From an uncultured Eubacteriaceae bacterium (GTDB taxonomy: Bacteria; Bacillota; Clostridia; Eubacteriales; Eubacteriaceae): a stretch of 64,000 nucleotides of DNA. The notes beneath the pieces are model-generated. The model did not search any database. It had not been told where the DNA came from and saw only the letters and a program-made list of their open reading frames with translations. Positions within the stretch are counted from its first letter, which is position 1; each line of letters opens with the position of its first letter. Of this stretch, positions 26,581-35,830 are shown in pieces. The stretch spans positions 304,565-368,564 of the forward strand of contig CAMBHL010000002.1 of the NCBI GenBank assembly GCA_945867155.1, given 5' to 3'. The position numbers and the translations under genes are program-made.

Positions 26581-26620
26581 AAAAAACAGGCTGATAGTTT
26601 AATCTATCAGCCTGTTTTTT
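26581..26620. terminator. Two-way terminator
   Basis: AACAGGCTGATAG pairs with CTATCAGCCTGTT; A-run before and T-run after, serving the amidotransferase gene (+) and the PqqD-like gene (-), whose stop codon it touches. Confidence 0.88.
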
Positions 26621-27002
26621 AGTCTGCGGGTTTCATAAAGCGCATGAATTCGTAGCTTTCGACGATTTCAAAAAACTTCAGCAGCCGGTCGTACAGAGGC
26701 TCGGCCTTTTTGCCGAACCGGGCGCGGACTTTCTTGGCGATGGTCTTGATGTTCGTCTTGCCGTCGCACAAGGGCCAGATGAAGCTGCCCATTTCGTCGA
26801 GGTGAATCTGCGAATATTTCGGCTTGTGGGCAATTTTCTGAAAAATGCGGTTCATCACCCCTTTGTTTTCGACAAAGAGGGTGACTTTGCCGTCGTCAGC
26901 TATTTCTGTTTTCACAATTTTTTCTGTGACCACCGGGATGTAAGCCTCGTAGAGGTGAATGATTTCATCCCGGCTGCGTTTTTGCTTTTGTCTTTTTTTC
27001 AA
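26619..27002 (-). CDS. PqqD family protein (peptide-chaperone fold)
   Basis: A 127-residue protein with a lysine-rich N-terminus and a C-terminal half that fits the PqqD winged-helix fold: LDEMGSFIWPLCDGKTNIKT followed by AKKVRARFG. PqqD domains bind leader peptides for radical SAM and other RiPP enzymes. No radical SAM gene or precursor peptide is visible nearby, so the partner is unknown. It begins with TTG 2 bases after the OPT transporter stop and is probably coexpressed with it. The start codon is uncertain. Confidence 0.65.
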   Translation of the reverse strand: MKKRQKQKRSRDEIIHLYEAYIPVVTEKIVKTEIADDGKVTLFVENKGVMNRIFQKIAHKPKYSQIHLDEMGSFIWPLCDGKTNIKTIAKKVRARFGKKAEPLYDRLLKFFEIVESYEFMRFMKPAD

Positions 27003-27004
27003 TT

Positions 27005-28939
27005 TTATTCTGCCTTTTCAGGCGTTTCTTTTTTGCCCTTGGTGAACATCACGGTCAGCGCGATCATGACAGCGAAGAAGATCAGGGAACCGGAAAAGCC
27101 GGCAGCCGGACTTAAGTTCAGAACCCCGGACAAATCGATCTTGTCGGCAACGCCGAGAACCGCGAACACGGCCAGGAGGATGCCCACGATGCCTTCCCCA
27201 GCGATCATGCCCGAGCAGTACAGGATGCCGCGGTTGATGGTGGTTTTCTTGTCTTCTTCATCCTTGTATTTTCTGCGGTCGAAGAAGAGGCGCACCAGTC
27301 CGCCGACCATGATGCACGCGTTGAGCTGCACCGGCAGGTACATCCCGATGGCGAAAGGCAGCACCGGAATGCCGAGAATTTCGACGACAACCGCAAAGGC
27401 CGCGCCGGAGATCACGAGACCCCAGGGCAGCTGGCCGCCCATGACCCCTTCGATGATCATTTTCATGAGCACGGCCTGCGGCGCCGCGAGTTCTTTGGTG
27501 CCGAAGCCCCAGGCCGCGTTGAGCAGATAGAGGACGCCGCCGATGGCGATGGCCGAGACGATGACACCGATGATTTCGCCGATCTGCTGTTTCTTCGGCG
27601 TCGCGCCGACGAGATAGCCGGTCTTCAAATCCTGAGAAGTATCTCCAGCGATGGCCGCGATGACGCAGATGACGGTGCCGATGGCGATGGCCGCCTTCAT
27701 GCCCGCTGCGCCGGTGGTGCCGGTCGCTTTTAAGATAATGGTTGAGAATAACAGGGTCGCGATGGCCATCCCGGAAACCGGGTTGTTCGACGAGCCGACG
27801 ATCCCGACCATGCGGGAAGAGACGGCGGCGAAGAAGAAGCCGAAGACGACGATGAGGACCGCGCCGCCGATGCCCACGGGAATCTGGGGCAGCACCGCGG
27901 TCAGGACGATGAGGATGATGATCCAGGTGATAACCGTCTTCATGCTCAGGTTCTGGTTGGTCCGCAGCATGCTGGAACCCTGACCCTGAGCGAGGTCTTT
28001 CATCGAATCTCTGAAGGTGGTGACGATCATCGGCAGGGCTTTAATCAGGGAGATGACCCCGCCGGCAGCCAGGGCGCCGGCGCCGATGTAGCGGACGTAG
28101 GAGCTCCAGATCTGGCTGACGCCCCCTGCGGCAAACATCTTTGCGATCGTGGTCGTCCCCGGATACATGACGGCTTTGCCGCCGAAGAGGACGATCAGAG
28201 GGATGATGAACAGCCAAGAGACCAGGCCGCCGCAGAACATGTAGGATGAAATTTTCGGCCCGCAAATGTAGCCCACGGAGAAGACCGCCGGATAAATCTG
28301 GGTGCCGATCTGACCGGCGTAGCCGCCGATCCCCTTGCTCGGGGTGTTCATTTCGCTCGGAACGAGCTTCAGCCCGTCGATTAAGAATTTAAAGGCCGAC
28401 GCAATGCCGAGACCGGCAAATACCGTCGAAGCGGCGCTGCCGCCTTTTTCGCCGGCGAGGAGCACTTCTGCGCAGGCTGTGCCTTCAGGATAAGGGAGCA
28501 CCCCGTGTTCCTTGACGATGAGGGCGTTGCGCAGGGGCACCATGAAGAAGACCCCGAGGAGCCCGCCGATCATGCAGATGATCATGATTTCGATGAGGCC
28601 CGGTTTGCCCATAACCCCTTCCTTGGCCCACAAAAACATCGCCGGCAGGGTGAAGATCGCCCCTGCAGCTAAGGATTCCCCGGCAGACCCGACAGTCTGG
28701 ACGATGTTGTTTTCCAGAATAGAATCCCGGTGCAGCACCATGCGGATGATCCCCATGGAAATGACCGCCGCCGGAATAGAGGCGGAAACCGTCATCCCGA
28801 CACGCAGGCCCAGGTAGGCGTTGGCCGCGCCAAAGACGACGGCCAGGACAGCCCCCATGACCACTGAAAACACCGTCATTTCCGGCACGATTTTTTCCGC
28901 CGGAATGTACGGTTTAAAACCAGAATTGTTCTCGTTCAT
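27005..28939 (-). CDS. OPT family oligopeptide transporter
   Basis: The 644-residue membrane protein has about 14-16 hydrophobic segments and the OPT family patterns: YIPAEKIVPEMTVF at the start, GAANAYLGLRVGMTVSASIP, FFMVPLRNALIVKEHGVLPYPEGTACAEVL, and GLVSWLFIIPL. These carriers import short peptides (or metal-peptide chelates) with protons. It lies just downstream of the PepV dipeptidase gene on the same strand, a sensible peptide-use pair. A weak AGAAAGGA site precedes ATG 28939. Confidence 0.9.
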   Translation of the reverse strand: MNENNSGFKPYIPAEKIVPEMTVFSVVMGAVLAVVFGAANAYLGLRVGMTVSASIPAAVISMGIIRMVLHRDSILENNIVQTVGSAGESLAAGAIFTLPAMFLWAKEGVMGKPGLIEIMIICMIGGLLGVFFMVPLRNALIVKEHGVLPYPEGTACAEVLLAGEKGGSAASTVFAGLGIASAFKFLIDGLKLVPSEMNTPSKGIGGYAGQIGTQIYPAVFSVGYICGPKISSYMFCGGLVSWLFIIPLIVLFGGKAVMYPGTTTIAKMFAAGGVSQIWSSYVRYIGAGALAAGGVISLIKALPMIVTTFRDSMKDLAQGQGSSMLRTNQNLSMKTVITWIIILIVLTAVLPQIPVGIGGAVLIVVFGFFFAAVSSRMVGIVGSSNNPVSGMAIATLLFSTIILKATGTTGAAGMKAAIAIGTVICVIAAIAGDTSQDLKTGYLVGATPKKQQIGEIIGVIVSAIAIGGVLYLLNAAWGFGTKELAAPQAVLMKMIIEGVMGGQLPWGLVISGAAFAVVVEILGIPVLPFAIGMYLPVQLNACIMVGGLVRLFFDRRKYKDEEDKKTTINRGILYCSGMIAGEGIVGILLAVFAVLGVADKIDLSGVLNLSPAAGFSGSLIFFAVMIALTVMFTKGKKETPEKAE

Positions 28940-28977
28940 TTGATAAAATTATCCTTTCTATAAAAATCATAAAATCT

Positions 28978-30372
28978 TTAGGCGCACAAACGGACAATCG
29001 CATCGGCGTAAATTTTCGCTGCGGTGAGCAGATTGTCCAGATCGAAGAATTCGTCTGCGCCGTGCATGCGGGTATCGACGCCGTCGAAAACCGCACCGAA
29101 GCCCACACCGTTTTTCAGTTCATGGACGTAGGTGCCGCCGCCGATGGCGATGCATTCGCCTTTTTTGCCGGTGACCGCTTCGTAAGAGGCCAGAAGCTTC
29201 TGTACAAAGTCAGAATCCTTTGGCACCACGTGGGGCGGAATCATCCCCGGCGTCGACCAGTCAAAACCGGCGTCCTGAACAGTCTTTGCTGCGACAGCTT
29301 CGCAGTTTTCTTTGGTCGCCATGACGGGCGTGCGGGCGTCAAAGGTAAATTCGGAGTGGGTCGGGTCGACGTGGTACAAGTCGAGGGTACAGGTCAGATC
29401 GTGGGAGTCTTCATCCGCCATCTTGATGCCGATGCCGGAGCCGTCGGTCACCCCGTAGGGGAAGAGCTTCGGAATCTGGCTCACGGTCTTCTGCATTTCG
29501 GAAGGATAGAGCGGCAGCTTTGAAATCAAAATCATCGCGGCCAGGCCGGCGTTGCGGCCGTCTTCCGGCGTCGAGGCGTGAGCGGAGTGGCCGATAATGG
29601 TGACTTCGTCATCGCCGGTCTTTTCAATTTTCACTTCGCACTGGGCGGCGACATCGTCGAGAATGTTTTGATTGGCGTCGATATCCAGGCCTTCGAAGCG
29701 GATCACCGCTTTCTGGGGCACCGCGTTGAAGGCGATCCCGGCGTCGAGGCTCAAAACCCGGGGAAGATTTTTGTCTGCTTCGCAGTTTTTAGAGAGGATG
29801 CCCTTGAACTGTCCCTTTTCGATGTTGATGATCGGGAAGTTCGCGTCCGGAGAGAAGGTCATTTCTGCTTCAGGTTCCGTCGCGTAGTAGTGGGCGATGT
29901 CGTGGGAGCCGGTTTCTTCGTTGGCCCCCATGATGAAGCGCACGCCTTTTTTGAGTTTCACGCCGTTTTCTTTGAGAGCGCGCATCGCGTACAGGGCGGC
30001 GACGAGGGGCCCCTTGTCATCACTGACGCCGCGGCCGTAGAGGCGGCCATCTTTTTCGATGACCGTAAAGGGGTCGGTGACCGTCCAGCCTTCGCCGGCA
30101 GGCACCACGTCGGTGTGGCACAAAATGTCGAGGGTTCTCGGCAGATCCTGGTCATAATCGGCAGTGCCGACGTAATTGTCGTAGTTGGTGACGGCGAAGC
30201 CGTAATTCTTCGCCAGTTCCAGGGATTTATTCAAGCTCTGGTAAGGGCCGTCGCCGAAAGGCTTGCCGTCTTCGGGTTCGCCTTCGACAGAATTGATGGC
30301 ACACAGCGCCTTGATGTCGGCGATCATATCCGGCAGATGGGCATCGAGCCACGCATTGACTGTTTCGTTCAT
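28978..30372 (-). CDS. pepV: Dipeptidase PepV (M20 family)
   Basis: A metal-dependent dipeptidase of about 464 residues. Zinc ligands and catalytic residues are visible in DILCHTDVVPAGEGW, YGRGVSDDKGPLVA, GANEETGSHD and the late GGTYVHE segment, and the lid domain insertion is present (GHSAHAST). It cleaves dipeptides in the cytoplasm. I prefer ATG at 30372 (12 bases from AAGGA) to the ATG at 30384, which abuts that site. An inverted repeat TGTATT...AATACA lies in its leader. With the downstream OPT carrier it forms a peptide uptake and cleavage unit. Confidence 0.9.
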   Translation of the reverse strand: MNETVNAWLDAHLPDMIADIKALCAINSVEGEPEDGKPFGDGPYQSLNKSLELAKNYGFAVTNYDNYVGTADYDQDLPRTLDILCHTDVVPAGEGWTVTDPFTVIEKDGRLYGRGVSDDKGPLVAALYAMRALKENGVKLKKGVRFIMGANEETGSHDIAHYYATEPEAEMTFSPDANFPIINIEKGQFKGILSKNCEADKNLPRVLSLDAGIAFNAVPQKAVIRFEGLDIDANQNILDDVAAQCEVKIEKTGDDEVTIIGHSAHASTPEDGRNAGLAAMILISKLPLYPSEMQKTVSQIPKLFPYGVTDGSGIGIKMADEDSHDLTCTLDLYHVDPTHSEFTFDARTPVMATKENCEAVAAKTVQDAGFDWSTPGMIPPHVVPKDSDFVQKLLASYEAVTGKKGECIAIGGGTYVHELKNGVGFGAVFDGVDTRMHGADEFFDLDNLLTAAKIYADAIVRLCA

Positions 30373-30391
30373 CGTTCTATCCATTCCTTTC

Positions 30392-30409
30392 TGTATTCAA
30401 TTCAATACA
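30392..30409. promoter_or_regulatory. 18-bp inverted repeat in the pepV leader
   Basis: TGTATT and AATACA arms flank CAATTC. The outer six bases equal those of the operator-like repeat at 38359-38378 before the GntR-type regulator gene. Confidence 0.35.
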
Positions 30410-30501
30410 AATTAATAAGACTTAATAGTATTATTTTAGCATTATTTAAGATTTTATGTAAAAAAATTATTTTAATTATATAAAGTAATAAATTATTGGG
30501 T

Positions 30502-30530
30502 TTGTATTTGAAGCAAAAGCGTGATACACT
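30502..30530 (+). promoter_or_regulatory. Promoter of the D-2-hydroxyacid dehydrogenase gene
   Basis: TTGTAT (30502-30507) and TACACT (30525-30530) with a 17-base spacer, in an AT-rich gap divergent from pepV. Confidence 0.6.
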
Positions 30531-30564
30531 GCGTGAGAAAATTGATACAAAGAGGGGAAGAAAA

Positions 30565-31569
30565 ATGCAAAATCAAAAACCAGTCAAACTCATCGCCTAC
30601 GGCTGCCGGGACGATGAAATGCCAACTTTAAAAGCCTTTCAAAACCGGGAAGATTTAGAACTGAAGATCGTCGAGGCACATTTAAGCACTGACAATGTTT
30701 ACCTCGCCGAAGGTTTTGACGGCGTGTCCATCGAAGGGCTGAGCCAGTCGGACGCCGCGATTTTTAAGGCCCTCGCCGGGTACGGCATTCATTATTTTTC
30801 GACCCGCACCGCCGGCTACAACCGCTTGGATCTCGCGGCGGCGAAAAAATACCAGATTCACTGCGCCAACGTGCATTATTCGCCTTACAGCGTCGCCGAG
30901 TACACCGTGATGCTCATGCTGGCCTGTCTGCGCAAGTTTATTCACATCATCGCCCGATCAGCGGTCATGGATTATTCCCTGGCGGGCATGCAGGGCCGGG
31001 AGCTGCACAACATGACCGTCGGCATCGTCGGCATGGGCCATATCGGCAAAACCGTGGCCAAATGTTTGTCGGGGTTCGGCTGCCGCCTCATTTCCTACAC
31101 GCCGCACCCGACAGCGGAAACCGACGCCCTGGCCAAAGCCGTCTCGAAAGAAACCCTGCTCAAAGAAGCAGACATCATCACCCTGCACACACCACTGACT
31201 CAAGACAATTACCACATGATCGACAAAGACGTCATTGCCCAAATGAAGGACGGGGTGGTGATCATCAACACGGCCCGGGGCGGCCTCATCAACACCTGGG
31301 ATCTCATCGACGCCGTGGAAAGCGGCAAGGTCAGCGCTGTGGGCATCGACTCCTTCGAACACGAAGAAAACGTGATCCAGATCGACCACGAAAGCAGTTT
31401 GATCCACAACCGCAGCCTGCTCGCCCTGAAAGCCTACCCCAATGTCGTCGTCTCGCCCCACGCGGCATTTTACACCGATCAGTCGTCCAAAGACATGGTC
31501 ACTGTCTCCCTTAACGGTTTGATGGCCTGGCTTCGCGGCGAAAACAATCCCAACGAAATCGCGTATTAA
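30565..31569 (+). CDS. D-2-hydroxyacid dehydrogenase (D-lactate dehydrogenase-like)
   Basis: The 334-residue enzyme has the NAD+ loop VGIVGMGHIGKTVAKCL, the catalytic arginine in NTARGGLINT, glutamate in GIDSFEHEE and histidine in VVSPHAAFYT, in the usual order. This branch reduces 2-oxo acids such as pyruvate or branched 2-oxo acids to D-2-hydroxy acids in the cytoplasm. ATG 30565 follows AGAGGGGAAG; the longer frame begins within the promoter. It stands alone with its own terminator. The preferred substrate cannot be told. Confidence 0.88.
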   Translation: MQNQKPVKLIAYGCRDDEMPTLKAFQNREDLELKIVEAHLSTDNVYLAEGFDGVSIEGLSQSDAAIFKALAGYGIHYFSTRTAGYNRLDLAAAKKYQIHCANVHYSPYSVAEYTVMLMLACLRKFIHIIARSAVMDYSLAGMQGRELHNMTVGIVGMGHIGKTVAKCLSGFGCRLISYTPHPTAETDALAKAVSKETLLKEADIITLHTPLTQDNYHMIDKDVIAQMKDGVVIINTARGGLINTWDLIDAVESGKVSAVGIDSFEHEENVIQIDHESSLIHNRSLLALKAYPNVVVSPHAAFYTDQSSKDMVTVSLNGLMAWLRGENNPNEIAY

Positions 31570-31581
31570 TCAGCTTTTTGC

Positions 31582-31606
31582 AGCCCGCTTTGTGCGGGCT
31601 TTTTTC
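31582..31606 (+). terminator. Rho-independent terminator after the dehydrogenase gene
   Basis: AGCCCGC pairs with GCGGGCT, loop TTTGT, followed by six T. Confidence 0.88.
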
Positions 31607-31631
31607 GTTAAAAGAAGTTAAGTTAATAAAT

Positions 31632-31693
31632 TTTACACTTTACATGGACTTTACATAAGCCGTCTTTCAGATTTTACAAAGCCTCAGTAGAAT
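31632..31693 (+). promoter_or_regulatory. Pho-box promoter of the pst operon
   Basis: TTTACA occurs at 31632, 31639 and 31650; the last two are spaced 11 bases, as in Pho boxes of Bacillus and E. coli (repeat plus spacer). A TAGAAT -10 hexamer is at 31688-31693 with no good -35 box, as expected for an activated promoter. The phoB/phoR-type genes at the end of the cluster are the likely regulators. Confidence 0.7.
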
Positions 31694-31746
31694 GATAATC
31701 GAAGTTTGTGAGAGACAAACGAGAATTATTAATGAAGGAGTTCAAA

Positions 31747-32595
31747 ATGAAGAAAAAGTTCTTACTTTTGGCAGCTGCTTTTGTGGCGGCACTGACGTTT
31801 GCCGGATGCGGCAAAGGGAGCGGCGCAATCAACGTTGTGTCCCGTGAAGATGGTTCCGGGACCCGCGGCGCATTCATCGAACTGACAGGCGTTCAGGAAG
31901 AAAGCGGCGGCAAGAAAGTAGATAAAACGACAGATAAAGCCACGATTTCAAACTCAACGGAAGTCGTGATGTCAACCGTCAAAGGTGACACCAATGCCAT
32001 CGGCTATGTTTCCCTTGGTTCTTTGAGCAAAGATGTCAAAGCCGTCAAGATCGAAGGAGTTTCACCTTCTGTTAAAACCGTCAGCGACGGCAGCTACAAG
32101 ATCAGCCGTCCGTTCAACATCATGACTAAAGGCGATCCGTCAGGGGTTGCTCAGGACTTCATCAACTACATTATGTCTTCTGATGGACAGAGCGTCATCG
32201 AAAAGAACGGCTACGTCAAAGTTTCTACCAACGGCGCTTACAGCGGCACAAAACCATCCGGCAAAATCACCGTCGGCGGTTCTTCCTCCGTTACACCGGT
32301 TATGGAAAAACTGAAAGAAGCTTACGAAAAAGTGAACCCGAACGCAACGATCGAAGTTCAGGAATCTGACTCCACCACAGGGGTTGCCAATGCAGCCAAA
32401 GGTACACTGGACATCGGGATGGCTTCCAGAGATCTCCAGGGTTCTGAATTAAACGAAGGCCTCAAGGTTACCAAGATCGCAAAAGACGGCATCGCCGTGA
32501 TTGTCAACAAAGACAACAGCGTAGACAACCTGACCCTCAAACAAGTCAAGAACATCTACACTGGCAAGATCACAAGCTGGTCAGACGTTAAATAA
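31747..32595 (+). CDS. pstS: Phosphate-binding lipoprotein PstS, circularly permuted
   Basis: A 282-residue lipoprotein: signal peptide, lipobox ending in Cys21 (TFAGC). It binds phosphate outside the membrane for the PstCAB importer. Its order is permuted. The segment INVVSREDGSGTRGAF, normally in the second half of PstS, comes first (about residue 27), then NAIGYVSLGSL and ISRPFNIMTKGDPSG. The normal N-terminal block GGSSSVTPVMEKLKEAYEKV starts near residue 176, followed by GMASRDLQGSE and TGKITSWSDVK at the C-terminus. All phosphate-site blocks are present, so it should fold as a PstS with a new end point. ATG 31747 follows GAAGGAG. Confidence 0.88.
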   Translation: MKKKFLLLAAAFVAALTFAGCGKGSGAINVVSREDGSGTRGAFIELTGVQEESGGKKVDKTTDKATISNSTEVVMSTVKGDTNAIGYVSLGSLSKDVKAVKIEGVSPSVKTVSDGSYKISRPFNIMTKGDPSGVAQDFINYIMSSDGQSVIEKNGYVKVSTNGAYSGTKPSGKITVGGSSSVTPVMEKLKEAYEKVNPNATIEVQESDSTTGVANAAKGTLDIGMASRDLQGSELNEGLKVTKIAKDGIAVIVNKDNSVDNLTLKQVKNIYTGKITSWSDVK

Positions 32596-32632
32596 TTAAA
32601 TCTCACACTTTAACCTGAAAGGAGACTTCGCT

Positions 32633-33505
32633 TTGAAGCAATCGAAGCATCCGGGTCAGGGAAAAGAAAAAACAATGCAGGTCGTGTTTGCGGCCTGCGC
32701 TTGCATTTCTATCATCGCAATTTTCCTGATCTGTATTTTCTTATTCGCAAACGGTCTTCCGGGTATGGCGAAGATCGGCTTCGGAAAGTTCTTGGGCGGC
32801 ACCGTCTGGCGCCCGGCCAATAACTTATACGGCATTCTGCCGATGATCGTCGCCAGTATCGAAGTGACCATCGGTGCCTTGATCATCGGGATTGTCATCG
32901 GCGTGCTCACCGCGATTTTCCTGGCTTTCTTCTGCCCGAAGAAACTTTACGCGGTGCTTAAGCCCGGCATCAATCTGCTGGCAGGGATTCCGTCTGTTGT
33001 CTACGGCTTCTTCGGTTTGATGGTTGTCGTCCCGATGATCCGCAACACCGCCGGCGGCGCTGGCTTGTCCATGCTCGCAGCCTGCATCATTCTTGGCATC
33101 ATGATTCTGCCAACCATCATCACGATGAGCGAAACGGCGCTGCGCGCCGTCCCGACGAGCTATTATGAAGGGTCCCTGGGACTCGGCGCGACCCACGAAC
33201 GCTCCATTTTCCGCGTCGTGGTGCCAGCCGCAAAATCCGGTATTTTCGCCGGAATCATCCTGGGCGTCGGCCGGGCCATCGGGGAAACCATGGCCGTCAT
33301 CATGATCGCCGGCAACCAGGCCGTCATGCCTCACAGCCTCTTCGCAGGGGTCCGCACCATGACCGCCAACATCGTTTTGGAAATGGGATATGCAACAGAC
33401 TTGCATCGTCAGGCCCTGATCGCGACAGCCGTCGTGCTGTTTGTCTTCATCCTGATCATCAATATTTGCTTCTCAATCTTTAAAAACAAAGGAGACAATC
33501 ATTGA
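32633..33505 (+). CDS. pstC: Phosphate ABC transporter permease PstC
   Basis: A 290-residue permease with six membrane helices and the Pst family blocks PSVVYGFFGL, ALRAVPTSYYEGSLGLGAT and GVGRAIGETMAVIM. It starts with TTG at 32633 after GAAAGGAG. The stop overlaps the TTG start of pstA, indicating coupling. Confidence 0.92.
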   Translation: MKQSKHPGQGKEKTMQVVFAACACISIIAIFLICIFLFANGLPGMAKIGFGKFLGGTVWRPANNLYGILPMIVASIEVTIGALIIGIVIGVLTAIFLAFFCPKKLYAVLKPGINLLAGIPSVVYGFFGLMVVVPMIRNTAGGAGLSMLAACIILGIMILPTIITMSETALRAVPTSYYEGSLGLGATHERSIFRVVVPAAKSGIFAGIILGVGRAIGETMAVIMIAGNQAVMPHSLFAGVRTMTANIVLEMGYATDLHRQALIATAVVLFVFILIINICFSIFKNKGDNH

Positions 33506-34365
33506 AGACATCAAATGTTGAAATTTCAAATCAAACACCCCATGGCAAAGGAGAGGCTAAAGTCTTAAAGGCCCTCGTCTGGGCGGCGGGCATCATCACC
33601 ATGGCCGTGCTGCTCGTCATCGTGCTGACGGTTCTCATCAACGGTCTGCCGCACATCAAGCCCAGCCTGTTCTCGATTCACTACAACACGAAGAACGTGT
33701 CCCTATTCCCGGCCATGATCAACACCCTGACCATGGTAGGTCTGTCCCTGCTGTTTGCCGCACCGATCGGCATCTTCTCAGCCGTTTATCTGGCCGAATA
33801 CGCCAAACGGGGCAGCAAGTTCGTCGCCTTCATCCGGCTGACTTCTGAAACCCTGACCGGGATTCCGTCCATTATCTTCGGCATCTTCGGGATGCTGATG
33901 TTCGTTGACGCCTGCCACATGGGCTACTCCATGCTCGCAGGTGCATTGACCCTGGCCCTGATGATCCTGCCGGTCATCATGCGGGCCACAGAAGAAGCGC
34001 TTCACGCTGTCCCGGACAGTTACCGCGAAGGCAGCTTTGGCCTCGGCGCCGGCAAACTGCGCACCATCTTCAAGATCGTGCTGCCTGCCGCGACACCGGG
34101 TATTTTAGCCGGGGTTATCCTCGGGGTCGGCCGTGTGGTCGGCGAAACCGCCGCTTTGATCTACACCGCCGGGACCGTCGCCCAGATTCCGAAAAACATC
34201 ATGGGCTCCGGCAGAACCCTGGCCGTTCACATGTACAGCCTGTGGACAGAAGGGATGAATGTCGACCAGTCCTACGCGACCGCTGTCGTCCTGTTGGTCG
34301 TCGTGATTATTTTGAATCTGATTTCCGATTTAATTGCGAAAAAAGTCAACAAAGCCAATCAATAA
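33502..34365 (+). CDS. pstA: Phosphate ABC transporter permease PstA
   Basis: The 287-residue partner permease shows six helices, LAEYAKRGSKFV, GIPSIIFGIFGMLMF, ALHAVPDSYREGSFGLGAG and GVGRVVGETAALIYTAG. TTG 33502 is the start, inside the pstC stop. Together with PstC it forms the phosphate channel. Confidence 0.92.
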   Translation: MKTSNVEISNQTPHGKGEAKVLKALVWAAGIITMAVLLVIVLTVLINGLPHIKPSLFSIHYNTKNVSLFPAMINTLTMVGLSLLFAAPIGIFSAVYLAEYAKRGSKFVAFIRLTSETLTGIPSIIFGIFGMLMFVDACHMGYSMLAGALTLALMILPVIMRATEEALHAVPDSYREGSFGLGAGKLRTIFKIVLPAATPGILAGVILGVGRVVGETAALIYTAGTVAQIPKNIMGSGRTLAVHMYSLWTEGMNVDQSYATAVVLLVVVIILNLISDLIAKKVNKANQ

Positions 34366-34384
34366 ATGAGGAGTATCTGACTGA

Positions 34385-35170
34385 ATGGAAAACTATAAAG
34401 TGGAAAAACCCATCTCGAACACCATCAAGATGGCATCGAAAGATATGAATGTCTATTACGGCGACTTCCACGCGCTCAAAGACATCAATCTCAATTTCCC
34501 GGAACACGCGATCACCGCGCTGATCGGGCCTTCCGGATGCGGTAAATCGACGTATCTGAAATCCCTGAACCGGATGAACGACCTCGTCGAAGGCTGCAAA
34601 ATCACCGGGTCGATCACCATGGACGGTGTGGATATCTATCACGATATCGATGTGAACATTCTGAGAAAACGGGTCGGCATGGTGTTCCAGCACCCCAATC
34701 CGTTCCCGATGAGCATTTACGACAACATCGCCTACGGTCCGAGAACCCACGGCATCAAGAACAAAGGCCAGCTCGACGACATTGTGGAAGATTCCCTCCG
34801 CAAAGCTGCCATCTGGGATGAACTCAAAGACCGTCTGAAGAAAAACGCTTTAGGTCTTTCCGGCGGACAGCAGCAGCGTCTGTGCATCGCCCGTGCTTTG
34901 GCGGTGGAACCGGAAGTGCTGCTCATGGACGAAGCAACTTCCGCTTTGGACCCGATCTCAACGGGGAAAATCGAAGACCTCGCCCTGGATCTTAAAGAAA
35001 AATACACCATCATTATCGTCACCCACAGCATGCAGCAGGCGACTCGTATCTCCGACAAGACCGCTTTCTTTTTGCTGGGAGATATGGTAGAATTCGGGGA
35101 TACCCAACAGATTTTCTCGAATCCTAAGGATGAAAGAACAGAGAGATATGTAACCGGGAGGTTCGGATAA
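34385..35170 (+). CDS. pstB: Phosphate ABC transporter ATP-binding protein PstB
   Basis: A 261-residue ABC ATPase with Walker [21 protein letters not shown], signature [16 protein letters not shown] and Walker [14 protein letters not shown]. The NRMND extension after Walker A is diagnostic for PstB. It powers phosphate import. One base separates it from phoU. Confidence 0.95.
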   Translation: MENYKVEKPISNTIKMASKDMNVYYGDFHALKDINLNFPEHAITALIGPSGCGKSTYLKSLNRMNDLVEGCKITGSITMDGVDIYHDIDVNILRKRVGMVFQHPNPFPMSIYDNIAYGPRTHGIKNKGQLDDIVEDSLRKAAIWDELKDRLKKNALGLSGGQQQRLCIARALAVEPEVLLMDEATSALDPISTGKIEDLALDLKEKYTIIIVTHSMQQATRISDKTAFFLLGDMVEFGDTQQIFSNPKDERTERYVTGRFG

Positions 35171-35171
35171 T

Positions 35172-35816
35172 ATGCGAAATCGATTTGACAAAGAGCTGGT
35201 TCGTTTAAACGACAGCATGATTGAAATGGGCAGTCTCTGCGAAGCCGCCATTGACAAAGCTTTAAAAGCCCTGGCCGAAAACGACAATGACCTGGCCAAA
35301 GAAGCCATGGACGATGATCACAACATCGACGAACTGGAACGGGATATTGAACAGCAGTGCTACGTCATGCTCCTGTCCCAGCAGCCGGTGGCCCGGGACC
35401 TGCGCAACGTGTCGGCGGCCTTAAAAATGATCACCGACATGGAACGGATCGGCGACCAGGCGACGGATATCGCGGAAATCGCGATGACCGCGGATTTAAC
35501 TCAAGAATTCCACAATCTGGAACTTGACACCATGGCTAAAGTGGCCAGCAAAATGGTGAATTCTGCAGTTGACGCTTACGTCCAGAAGGACATCAAAACG
35601 GTTCATGAAGTGTATAAACAGGATGATATCGTCGACGAATTCTTCGACAAGATTGCGACCCACATCATTCACCGGATCGAACACAAGGAAATCGAAGGGG
35701 CCAAAGCCGTCGAAGTGCTCATGATCGACAAGTATTTAGAACGGATTGGCGACCATGCTGTCAACATTGCAGAATGGGTTGAGTTCTCCATTACCGGTGA
35801 ACATCCGAAAAATTAA
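35172..35816 (+). CDS. phoU: Phosphate signalling protein PhoU
   Basis: The 214-residue protein consists of two three-helix repeats with the PhoU metal-site motifs ERDIEQQC and ERIGDQATDIAE (first repeat) and ERIGDHAVNIAE (second). PhoU links PstB activity to the PhoR kinase and dampens Pho signalling. It directly follows pstB. Confidence 0.93.
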   Translation: MRNRFDKELVRLNDSMIEMGSLCEAAIDKALKALAENDNDLAKEAMDDDHNIDELERDIEQQCYVMLLSQQPVARDLRNVSAALKMITDMERIGDQATDIAEIAMTADLTQEFHNLELDTMAKVASKMVNSAVDAYVQKDIKTVHEVYKQDDIVDEFFDKIATHIIHRIEHKEIEGAKAVEVLMIDKYLERIGDHAVNIAEWVEFSITGEHPKN

Positions 35817-35830
35817 TAGAAAGAGTAATC

